31,449 nt of DNA from CAVYGM01 sp963768025 (GTDB lineage Bacteria; Bacteroidota; Bacteroidia; Cytophagales; Spirosomataceae): assembly GCA_963768025.1 (NCBI GenBank), contig CAVYGM010000028.1, positions 1 to 31,449 of the forward strand, given 5' to 3'. Positions 19,097-27,033 of the stretch are shown in pieces. Position 1 is the first letter of the stretch, and every line of letters begins with the position of its first letter. Made by a program: the position numbers and the translations under genes. Below the pieces are notes generated by a model. That model saw only the letters and a list, made by a program, of their open reading frames with translations, ran no database searches and was not told where the DNA came from.

Positions 19097-21002
19097 TCAA
19101 TTCTTTTTGTTTGCAGTCAACACGATTTCTGTCTGAATGTACCGCTGACTCGTGGTAAATACAAGGCGGGGTACCGGCACTTTCTGGCCATACTTTTCCG
19201 AATACCAGCCTTCGGTAGAACTAGGTTTCAACCTATGTCCTTCCCGATCAATGGCTTGGAGGGTGTACTTGGCCAGGAATGCCTCCGATGGATGCCAAAT
19301 TTGATGCATGGGTACGTCCGGCGGCGCATTTTCGAGCCAATCTTCGATCGTCCAGGCCAGTTCGCCCTTTGTTTTACTCAGGCGACGGCGGTGAACAAGA
19401 GCCCTGCCTCTCTGGCGAAATCCGGTGAATTGCCCTTCAAAGACGAATAAGCCTTCTTCATCAACCACCCAGCGAGCCTCACTTTCCTGAATCCAGTCGT
19501 ACCAGATGAACCGCGGTCCTTTGCGCATTTGATCAAATTCCCCCAGCATAACTGTATTGTGGGAGGCAGTTCCGGCAAAGTACCGCGTCCAGCGTTCGTC
19601 GGTGTTGTAGAGGTACGAGCCGGCGTCACGCAGGATATTTTCCCCATCCACCCAAATATCCAAATGCAGATTATCGGACTGAAAGGGACGATCCTTGTAT
19701 TTCCCACAGCGCAGGAAGGTCAGCGTGTCACTGTCACGTAGTACGTAATAGCCGCTTTTTTCAAAGGAGTACATCCCATCCGGTATGGGAGGTGTCGATG
19801 GTTCATTGGGCGAAGGTACGCCCAGCCAGCCGAATTCTTCGTCCCAGGGGCCGGGGGGATACAGAGATTTCTCTTCCAGGATACGCGCCAACGCTTGTAG
19901 CTGGGGCCGAAAATCGCGAAAGTGGCACTCGGTAAGGGGAAAAAATAGTGCCCCGTCGTTGTTGCCGTAGTTGGGTAGCCAGCCCGTTGTGCGATCCTGG
20001 CATACCCGCAAAAAATGCAGGGAGTTTTTTGCTCGCTCATACACCAGCGGGCTCCACTTGTCGCCGTTGAGGCCGGCCAACCGAAGCCCCCAGCTGAGTA
20101 GCTGAATCACCACCCGATGGTAATTCATTGAGAATTGGAGAAAGGTACCATCCTCATAAATCTGATAGGCTACCTCCTCTTCGAACCAGCGTTTGCCCTG
20201 TTCTTTCCAACGGGTACTTTCCGGAAAAATGGGGTACAGAAGTCCGACGAGGTACAGCGTGAGGGTCTCGGTCAGGGCGTGGTTGTTGCGCACAGCCTTG
20301 CGCGAAAAGTCAATGTTGGCCTCCACGTGCTGCATGTGTCGGTAGAGACTATGCAGGATAAGGGCAAAGCGCTCTTGGAGTGAGTGCAGCCGAATTTTTG
20401 TAATACTGCAAAGCGAACGTCCAGTTCAGTACGCGTAGTGAAATTTCCTGGCTGCACCGCCAGTTGGGACCGCAGTTGACCGGGTTAGCCGCTATCCAGC
20501 TTTCTATTTCCGAAAAAACCAGTTCGGATTGATTTTCCTGAAAATAATAGTCGTACCGGATCAGGTCGTAGAGGAAAGCAAAGCGCGATTTTTCCCAGAC
20601 GTACTTGATATCCCCGGCTTCCGGCGAGAAGTCGGGGACGTCGGTCCAATGTTTTGCGGCATTGTAGCGATAGCCCGTAGCCGGATTGGTGAGCCAGTCG
20701 GTTACCTCATATTCCTGCGAGCTGAAAAAAGTAAGTCGGCCTTGTCGAAATGCCTGAACCCGTTTTTGCAGGCTAGCCAGGTCGGCTTCTGAAACAGCTG
20801 CCGGGGGGGAAAGCGAAAAGAAACGAACGGGCAAGCTTTTCCACTCTTCCAACGAACAAAACTCCCGGAAGACAGGCTGCGCGGGGAACCGTTTTTTCAA
20901 TAAACCCGAACGCTGCTCCACCTCTCGCCCAACCCGAAACAGCACGTAGCGCAAGCCCATGTTTCTGGTCAGTTGGATAAAGTTTTTAAGCAATTCGAGC
21001 AT
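19097..21002 (-). pseudogene. Heparinase II/III (alginate-lyase-like) family protein, frameshifted
   Basis: Joined over one surplus base this encodes about 634 residues with the two-part layout of heparinase II/III proteins: an alpha-helical toroid (NWRCSQEISLRVLNW, NNHALTETLTLYLVG, EDGTFLQFSMNYHR) and a C-terminal beta-sandwich (SFEKSGYYVLRD, AGTASHNTVMLGEFDQM). The break is at 20377-20378, where a GG on the plus strand should be a single G; reading then continues from ALT into QERFALILHSLYRHM. There is no signal peptide, which is common for members placed in exopolysaccharide clusters next to a two-domain oxidoreductase, as here. Such proteins probably trim or modify a polysaccharide during assembly. 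The substrate is unknown. Confidence 0.87.
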
Positions 21003-21010
21003 GGGGGATG

Positions 21011-21179
21011 TTTTTAGTTCGGGGTTCTTGGTTGGAGCAATTGCTGCGGAAGGCCTTATTCAAGTGGCGATGACTGAGGCCTTATCTTGTGTTAACTGAC
21101 CTGTCAGGAACTACGCTTTTCATACATCGACAGATAAAATCATAAACCAAGAACATAGAACGCCGAACTAAGGACTAAA
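21011..21179. repeat. Second heptad inverted-repeat element
   Basis: The left arm (about 21015-21036) reads AGTTCGG, GGTTCTT, GGTTGGA; the right arm (about 21144-21179) reads as the complement, AACCAAG, AACATAG, AACGCCG, AACTAAG, GACTAAA. The arms resemble those of the element at 4371-4508 and again face each other across a unique centre of roughly 105 bases. The right arm contains the corrected stop codon of the two-domain oxidoreductase (21175-21177). Confidence 0.6.
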
Positions 21180-23287
21180 TAAAAACCCATTCCCTCCTTT
21201 TCAAACTCTCCACCGCGGCCAGCGTGGCGCGGGTTGTGTTCAATAGTTCGGGGAGAGGAATGAGACTCTTGCCGCCGGTCTGAACCGATTGGAGCAACAG
21301 CCTGAACTGCTCGCGGTGGCCCTTATCCTGGGCTGGTTTTTAGTTTGGAAAAACCTTTGAACCCGTAGCCGGTCAGGCTACGGAAATTATCCAGAATCAG
21401 CGTTCGCTCCTGCGAATAGGCTTCTACCCGCTCTTTGGAATAGCTCTTGCTGCCGTTGGAAAAATAATTGATCACGCCCGTAGACCCATTGGCATAGCGC
21501 AGCAGCAGGCTAGCGTTGTCCGTGGTTTCGGTGGGATGCTGTCCCATGGCATTCATGCACACCCCGGTGACCAGGCTACCCGTTAGGTAGGTGATCAGGT
21601 CAATAAAATGGCAGGCCTCCCCCAGAATACGCCCCCCTCCTACGGCCCGGTCGTGTACCCAGGAGTTGGCCGGAATAAACCCGGCGTTCATCGTAGCCAC
21701 CACATTCATGGGGGCACTGCCCAGCAAGGCCTTCATTTTTTGGACGTGTGGCGAAAACCGCCGGTTAAAACCCACCGTCAGGGAAAGGGTCGGATTTTGA
21801 TCGGCAAGGTATTGCTCTATCTCCACCAGTTCTTCTTCAAAAATAGCCAGCGGTTTTTCTACAAACACGTGCTTCCCGCTTTGTAGGGCTTGCAAAGCCA
21901 GTTGCGCGTGCTGATGGTGACGGGTGGTGATGAGCACCATATCCACCTCCTCGTCCCGCAAAATTTCCTGGTAGTCGGTGGTACTATGGGCGATGCCGTG
22001 CTTTTGGGCCAGGGCGGTACCTGACATGCCGTTCGCACTCGCAATGTATTTCATAGAAGCTCCGTTGAGGGCCGGAAGCAAGGTCATTCGGGTAAAATTC
22101 CCCGCGCCGATGATGCCAACCACCCCTTTCCGCCCCGCAAACGAAGCCGATTGATGAGCTATGGTGGTGCCCAGCGAAGGGTTGTCGGGGTAGGCCAGCA
22201 AAGACGCGATGGTACGGGACGTGCCGATGTCGCCATAAATGGCAGTGAACTGATGCAGAGGTACCACCTCGCTTATGAACGGCTTCACATCCAGTAGCCC
22301 GGAAGCCATCAGTTGCAGGACAGTTTGAAAATTTCGGTTTTCGGTCCAGCGGACATAGGGAAGCGGGTAATCCTGTCCTCTTTGTTCGTAGTCGTCGTCA
22401 TAGCGGCCGGGACCGTAGGAGCAGGACACCTGAAAAGTCAATTCTTTTTCGTAAAACTCGGCCCGGCTGATGTCCAATCCCACCACGCCAATCAGCACGA
22501 TTTTGCCACGCTTGCGCGACATCCGGGCGGCCTGAGAAATAATGTCATTGTTTTTGGCCGAGGCAGTAATCAGGACCCCGTCGGCCCCGATGCCACCGGT
22601 TAGCTCTTCCACCAGCTTCACGGGGTCATCGCCCTGAGCCGGATTGCAGGTCAGGATCCCTCTGCTGCGCGCCAGTTCCAGCTTGCTTTCGTCCAGATCC
22701 ACTCCGATCACCCGGCAGCCGTTCAGCCGGAGGAGGTCAGCCGTTAGCAGACCAATCAGCCCCAGTCCTACCACCACCACGGTCTCACCCAGGGTGGGAT
22801 TGAGCAACCGGATGCCCTGCAAGCCTATGGCCCCGATGACGGTAAAGGCGGCTTCGTCGTCGGTAACGGATGGGGGGATTTTGGTAACCAGATTCCGGGG
22901 CACACACACCAGCTCAGCGTGCGAACCATTACTAGCCACGCGGTCGCCGAGTTGAATATCCTTGATGCCTTCGCCCACGGCAATCACCGTTCCGGCATTG
23001 CAGTAGCCCAGGGGCAGGGGTTGGCCGAGTTTGTTAAAAACCGCCTCCATCGTGGGGCGAAGTCCGTCCGATTTTACTTTGTCCCATACCATCTTTACCC
23101 GCTCAGGTTGCTGCCGGGCTTTGTCCAGCCAGTTCGCCCGGCCAAACTCCACCAGCATCCGCTCGGTACCCAGCGACACCAGGCTACGCCGGGTTTGGAT
23201 GAGTACCGTACCGGGCCTTACCTGCGGGGCCGGGACGTCTTCCAGTATCGTATGTCCGTTAGTAAGGTTTTGGATAAGTTGTTTCAT
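21175..23287 (-). CDS. Two-domain oxidoreductase (zinc-type alcohol dehydrogenase + Gfo/Idh/MocA); late frameshift
   Basis: Residues 1 to about 375 are a medium-chain dehydrogenase (GTERMLVEFG, LGDRVASNGSHAE, VVVVGLGLIGLLTADLLRLNG), and about 385 onward is a Gfo/Idh/MocA domain (GIIGAGNFTRMTLLPAL, then GKHVFVEKPLA near 470-480). This fusion is typical of polysaccharide gene clusters, where it is thought to oxidise or rearrange a nucleotide-sugar. As written the frame ends at TAA 21323-21325; dropping one base from the T5 run at 21337-21341 restores a further 50 codons (QFRLLLQSVQTGGKSLIPLPELL and beyond) to a stop at 21175-21177, giving about 703 residues, the normal length. The gene is followed by the heparinase-like gene on the same strand. 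Confidence 0.92.
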
Positions 23288-23329
23288 GGGGGATTTCTCG
23301 TGAAGAAAAGGGTGGAACCAAAAATTTGC

Positions 23330-24238
23330 TCACCGAATCGAAAACGTCCCCTCCCCGATTTTTTGTTCCTCAGCGTACAACTCCACGGTGTAGGTTCCTT
23401 TCAAAAAAGGTTGCACGCGTTTGTAGAGAATACTCACCTCCTGATTAGTGCCGGTATAGGCTATATCTTTGCTAAGCGTAAAGGACTCGCTGCCACCGCT
23501 GGTACTGAACACGCCCGAGCCCATGCTTTCGTCGGAAATAGTGGCTCCCTGCGGGTCCAGGATTTTGAGGTAGATTCGTTTGGTTTCGGCCGTAGCAAGC
23601 GGATTCTTTTCCAGCGTAAAGTCCACCCGGATGTTATCTACCCGCCGGGCTTTTACATCGTCGCCCTCACGCTCGCGGCCTTTGGACGAAATCGCCACCA
23701 CCTTCACATTGCGGGCTTTCAGGGCGGAGGCCAGGGTTACTTTCGCTTCCAGATCGGTGGTTTTAGTCAATACCTCCGTCAGCGAGTCGGCCAGGAGCTC
23801 GCGTTCCTGCTCGAGCTTCGTATTGGCTACCGAAAGGGTTTCATTCCGACCAGCCAGGGTTCTGTTTTTTTGCCGAAGGTTCACTATCTCTTCGTCCTTA
23901 TTGATCAGGAAAGCCTCGTAATCCTTTATTTTGGTAGCCATGGAAGAATTCCCTTTTTTGAGTTCGGTCCTATCTGCTTCCAACTGTTTTTTTACTTTTT
24001 CCAATTGCGCCACATTCCCCCCCAGTTTTCTGACCTGCGCGATCCGGACGTCGAGTTGCTCCGAAATCGAGTCCAGCTTCATTTCAGCCTTCATCAGATC
24101 GGTGACCCGAACTTCCAGATCCTCCTCCTGCTGGCTGGTTATGGCGCGCTCGTGGTAGTAGAGATAGCCAAATACAGCCGCCACCAGGGTCATTAGTACA
24201 AAGCCGACGAGTAAGCCCAGGTTGGTCTTATTCTCCAC
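23330..24238 (-). CDS. Membrane-anchored coiled-coil protein of unknown function
   Basis: A 302-residue protein with a single N-terminal membrane helix (GLLVGFVLMTLVAAVFGYLYY), then a long coiled coil at about residues 35-160 rich in Glu, Lys and Leu (EEDLEVRVTDLMKAEMKLD, KKQLEADRTELKK), and a C-terminal beta-rich domain of about 120 residues (IRVDFTLEKNPL, KRIYLKILDPQG, GTYTVELYAEEQKIGEG) that resembles an immunoglobulin-like fold. The start is GTG 24238. It probably sits in the inner membrane with the coiled coil in the periplasm. Similar architecture is common in Bacteroidota hypothetical proteins; no role is known to me. It lies 42 bases upstream of the oxidoreductase gene. Confidence 0.82.
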   Translation of the reverse strand: MENKTNLGLLVGFVLMTLVAAVFGYLYYHERAITSQQEEDLEVRVTDLMKAEMKLDSISEQLDVRIAQVRKLGGNVAQLEKVKKQLEADRTELKKGNSSMATKIKDYEAFLINKDEEIVNLRQKNRTLAGRNETLSVANTKLEQERELLADSLTEVLTKTTDLEAKVTLASALKARNVKVVAISSKGREREGDDVKARRVDNIRVDFTLEKNPLATAETKRIYLKILDPQGATISDESMGSGVFSTSGGSESFTLSKDIAYTGTNQEVSILYKRVQPFLKGTYTVELYAEEQKIGEGTFSIR

Positions 24239-24463
24239 GAGTAGGTTGGTTAGTAGGTAAGTAAAGTCCCTCCTGTAACGATTTGAATCCTGGTATCATA
24301 TTTTCGGGACGGTTTTCTTCGTATACGGTACCGGTCGTTGCGGCCCTACGCAAAGATCTGACTTGGAAAAAAATCAACTGCTTGCCTACCCTATGTAGGG
24401 CTCAGGATACACTGAGGTAGCTCTGCGCTTTGAGGCCCTGCCGCTCAGCAAAAGTAATTGGTA

Positions 24464-25234
24464 TTAATAGTCCCCGCCAGCCCCACCGCCGCCAAAACTA
24501 CCGCCACCAAAGCCCCCGAAACCGCCTCCACTACTACCGCCCCCACCCCAGGAGCCTGAAAGACTTCCCCAGCCCGAGTGGGTATTATACGGCCATATCA
24601 CTGGACCACCCGCATTTCGAAAGCCCCGCCCCCCCGAGCCGCCGCCCCGGTTGCGGGTAATGATAATGAGGATGATAAAGAACACGATGAGAAATACGAT
24701 GAGTCCCGGCGGGAACCCTTCCTGAGAGCCATCCGAGGCATCGGCGTCATACTCGCCCGCAGCGTATCGAATTAAGGCATCTACGCCTCGATCCAGCCCC
24801 CGGTAGTACATCTTATTTTTGAATTCGGGAATAATTTCCTGCGACACGATCCGCTTGGCGATCGCATCCGGAATCGCCCCTTCCATACCGTAGCCAGTGG
24901 CTATAAAGACCTTGCGGTCGGTGGGCGCCCACAACAGCACAATGCCGTTGTTCTTGCCCTTCTGCCCTACCCCCCACTCACGCCCCAGTTTGAAGGCGTA
25001 GTCGGCTATGGCGTAAGGCTCCACGGTTGGAATAATCACCACGGTAATTTGGGTGGATGTGGAGTCATTGTAGGCCACCAGCTTTTGTTCCAGTTCGGCC
25101 TCTTCGGTGCCGTTGAGCTGGTTGGCCAAGTCATTGACCAGCCGGGGCGGGTTGGGCCGCGGCGGGATGTCCTGGGCACTGATGGCCAGGGATAAAATCA
25201 AAAATAGAGGAAGAAAATAGGGAAATTTTTTCAT
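24464..25234 (-). CDS. TPM-domain membrane protein with Gly-rich tail (YgcG family)
   Basis: A 256-residue envelope protein: signal peptide (MKKFPYFLPLFLILSLAISAQ), a TPM domain at about 30-155 (LVNDLANQLNGTEEAELEQKL, IGREWGVGQKGKNNGIVLL-like segment, ATGYGMEGAIPDAIAKRI), one membrane helix (LIVFLIVFFIILIIITRN) and a C-terminal tail of Gly/Ser repeats ending in GGGGAGGDY. TPM domains bind metal and are often annotated as phosphatase-like; in Bacteroidota they travel with LemA. It overlaps the upstream TPM gene by four bases (ATGA), so the two are co-translated. Exact function is unknown. Confidence 0.9.
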   Translation of the reverse strand: MKKFPYFLPLFLILSLAISAQDIPPRPNPPRLVNDLANQLNGTEEAELEQKLVAYNDSTSTQITVVIIPTVEPYAIADYAFKLGREWGVGQKGKNNGIVLLWAPTDRKVFIATGYGMEGAIPDAIAKRIVSQEIIPEFKNKMYYRGLDRGVDALIRYAAGEYDADASDGSQEGFPPGLIVFLIVFFIILIIITRNRGGGSGGRGFRNAGGPVIWPYNTHSGWGSLSGSWGGGGSSGGGFGGFGGGSFGGGGAGGDY

Positions 25235-25683
25235 GGCTTTGGTTTTCCAAACGATATGTCGTCGGGAAGTTCGTTGGTGTCGTCAGACTGGTAGGGAAAG
25301 TATTTTTTCAGCTGGATACCAGCTTCTTCAATCCCTTCGCACAGGCCTTCGGTAAATTCATTCTTTTTGAAGTGTTCCCGTAGTTTTTCTTTGGTACTTT
25401 CCCAAAAATCGTGGGGTACTTTCTCGTAAATGCCCTTATCACCCAGTACGGCGAACTTCCGGTCTTCGTAAGCGAGGTAGAAGAGTACACCGTTTTGATC
25501 CTTGGTCGTATGCATGCCGAGACTGGCAAATACGGTTTTGGCCCGCTCCATTACGTCGACATCGGGGCAGTTTTTCTCAATGTGTACTTTGATCTCACCA
25601 GAAGTCTGTTTCTCGGCCTCCTGAATGGCCTCGACGATCTGTTTCTGATCGTCCTTATCAAATTGATCCGGACTATGTGACAT
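25231..25683 (-). CDS. TPM-domain protein, second copy
   Basis: A 150-residue protein without a signal peptide, starting MSHSPDQFDKDDQKQIVEAI. It carries a short TPM domain: AEKQTSGEIKVHIEKNCPD, ERAKTVFASLGMHTTKDQNGVLFYLAYEDRKFAVLGDKGIYEK, then a C-terminal helix (EGLCEGIEEAGIQLKKYFPY). It lacks the membrane helix and glycine tail of its neighbour, so it is likely the soluble partner. It lies between lemA (81 bases upstream) and the larger TPM gene (four-base overlap). LemA-TPM-TPM gene sets are common in Bacteroidota; their role in the envelope is not established. Confidence 0.9.
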   Translation of the reverse strand: MSHSPDQFDKDDQKQIVEAIQEAEKQTSGEIKVHIEKNCPDVDVMERAKTVFASLGMHTTKDQNGVLFYLAYEDRKFAVLGDKGIYEKVPHDFWESTKEKLREHFKKNEFTEGLCEGIEEAGIQLKKYFPYQSDDTNELPDDISFGKPKP

Positions 25684-25764
25684 GAAAAAGTCGGTTTAGG
25701 AATAGAAACAAAAGACGTCACACCGCCACAGCGGGCAGCATGACGTCCGTATGAAACCCGTAAA

Positions 25765-26346
25765 TCAGAATTGGACCGTCGGGGCGTTCTGAGCGGCCTG
25801 CGAGGCCTCAAAGAAGCCTTTGACCGGGAAGCCAAACATACCCGCAAAAATAGTGGTTGGAAATGTACGTACCGACTGATTGTAATCCCTTACGACAGTG
25901 TTGAAATCGTTTCGGGCCACGGCGATCCGGTTTTCGGTACCTTCCAACTGTGCCTGCAATTCCAGGAAATTCTGGTTGGCTTTCAAATCAGGGTACCTTT
26001 CCACGGTGACCAGCAGGCGCGAGAGGGCACCACTCAGCTGCTCCTGGGCGGCTTGAAATTTCTGCATGTTTTCTGGCGTTAGCTGATCCGCGTTCAGATT
26101 GATGGAACTAGCCTTCGAACGGGCTTCAATGACACCCGTAAGGGTACTTTTCTCAAAGTCAGCGGCCCCCTTTACGGTATTGACCAGGTTGGGGATGAGG
26201 TCGGCCCGGCGCTGGTACTGGCTCTGTACTTTCGACCAGGCCTCGTTGACGGTTTCATCCTTCTGGACGAGTCCGTTGTACGAGCTGCATCCGTACATTC
26301 CGCCCAGCAAAAGTATTACGATTATGACAATTAAACTCTTTGACAT
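25765..26346 (-). CDS. lemA: LemA family lipoprotein
   Basis: A 193-residue protein beginning at ATG 26346 with a lipoprotein signal (MSKSLIVIIVILLLGGMYGC); the cysteine in GMYGCSS is the probable lipidation site. The rest is a helical bundle with the LemA hallmarks YNGLVQKDETVNEAWSKVQSQYQRRADLIPNLVNTVK and FPTTIFAGMFGFPVKGFFEA near the end. The frame is open to 26391 but the extra residues break the signal sequence. It leads the LemA-TPM-TPM cluster and has a promoter candidate just upstream. LemA proteins are structural or envelope-stress related in other bacteria; function here is inferred only from family. Confidence 0.94.
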   Translation of the reverse strand: MSKSLIVIIVILLLGGMYGCSSYNGLVQKDETVNEAWSKVQSQYQRRADLIPNLVNTVKGAADFEKSTLTGVIEARSKASSINLNADQLTPENMQKFQAAQEQLSGALSRLLVTVERYPDLKANQNFLELQAQLEGTENRIAVARNDFNTVVRDYNQSVRTFPTTIFAGMFGFPVKGFFEASQAAQNAPTVQF

Positions 26347-26378
26347 GATTGGATTTTGGTTTGAGGTTTGTGTTAATT

Positions 26379-26396
26379 CAAAATTATCCAAATCTA
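26379..26396 (-). promoter_or_regulatory. Candidate promoter -7 elements for lemA
   Basis: On the minus strand two exact TAnnTTTG matches lie in tandem: TAGATTTG (26396-26389) and TAATTTTG (26386-26379). They are 33 to 50 bases upstream of the lemA ATG. A TTTT stretch lies 16-20 bases before the first, a plausible but imperfect -33 region. Confidence 0.5.
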
Positions 26397-27033
26397 TGTA
26401 TTTATAAGGAGAAAACTATATGGACGGTTCCATGAGGTGTTTTTTGGAGGGAAATTAGGGGGAGGGGAATATAGTTTTACACAGGCCGATTTAAGGAGAC
26501 GGTTCAGCGTCTTTGGCGGTCGTCGAGAAACTTTGGAACCAAAAAACCGTGCGCGTTTGCAAGACTTTACTCATGAATATCTTTTCTGTGTCCCAGATCA
26601 TGCCTTAGATTTTCGTTTGGCTTCGATTATTTCAAACGCCTCATCTAGGGGAATGGAAGGCTCGTTGGATTTTTTGGCCATCATAAGGCTTTATATCATC
26701 CAGTTCTTCTGATATGGCCTTAAAGTCCTTCATGGGCAGTTTTACAGATATTTTTCTACTTGCGTTATCGGTGATGTATTACGGATTCAAAGTAAGCATA
26801 CCTGTAATTAATTTGGTGAGCTAGGTTGTTCAAAAAAGGCTGAAACCCCTATCCCATGTTCCTGACGAAGTTTTTGAGTTCCTTGGTAGATTTACGCGAA
26901 ACAGAGCATTTTCTTCTAAAAAAGTAGCCAAAGCGACACTAATTTACAAGATTAGCAACGATCTGTACCTTCCCTACTACTCTTTGAAAAAATTGACACA
27001 AACTAGGTAGTAAAGCCATTATAGACTATACAC
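26397..27033. other. Gene-poor region between lemA and the TonB-like gene
   Basis: Apart from the antitoxin-like relic described separately, no confident gene is seen in these 637 bases. A minus-strand frame at 26491-26601 overlaps the relic's stop by ATGA, as a toxin gene would, and encodes 36 residues starting MIWDTEKIF, but the sequence after that resembles no toxin I know. A plus-strand frame at about 26825-27010 is open for some 60 codons without a start codon. The stretch reads like decayed accessory DNA. Confidence 0.5.
26598..26790 (-). pseudogene. Degenerate antitoxin-like gene
   Basis: Read on the minus strand from TTG 26788-26790, the product would begin MNP, meet an in-frame TAA (26779-26781), then continue YITDNASRKISVKLPMKDFKA and EELDDIKPYD. 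One base must then be dropped near 26678 to continue AKKSNEPSIPLDEAFEIIEA to the TGA at 26598-26600. The shape (about 62 residues, short N-terminal strand region with an ITD-type opening, acidic helix, AK-SNE-IP-DEA-EIIEAKR tail) resembles short antitoxins of type II systems. A nonsense codon plus a frameshift makes it a relic, and the toxin partner is not recognisable. Family assignment is tentative. Confidence 0.5.

Noticed and set aside
22919..24196. Plus-strand open frame of 425 codons
   Set aside because: It spans the antisense of two real minus-strand genes and shows no recognisable domain or signal.
24391..24416. Two short hairpins downstream of the TPM gene as a terminator
   Set aside because: The stems are only five pairs each and the nearest T-run on the minus strand is more than ten bases away.
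26437..26712. Plus-strand frame of 91 codons after lemA
   Set aside because: It runs across the antitoxin-like relic on the opposite strand and has no start context or recognisable family.
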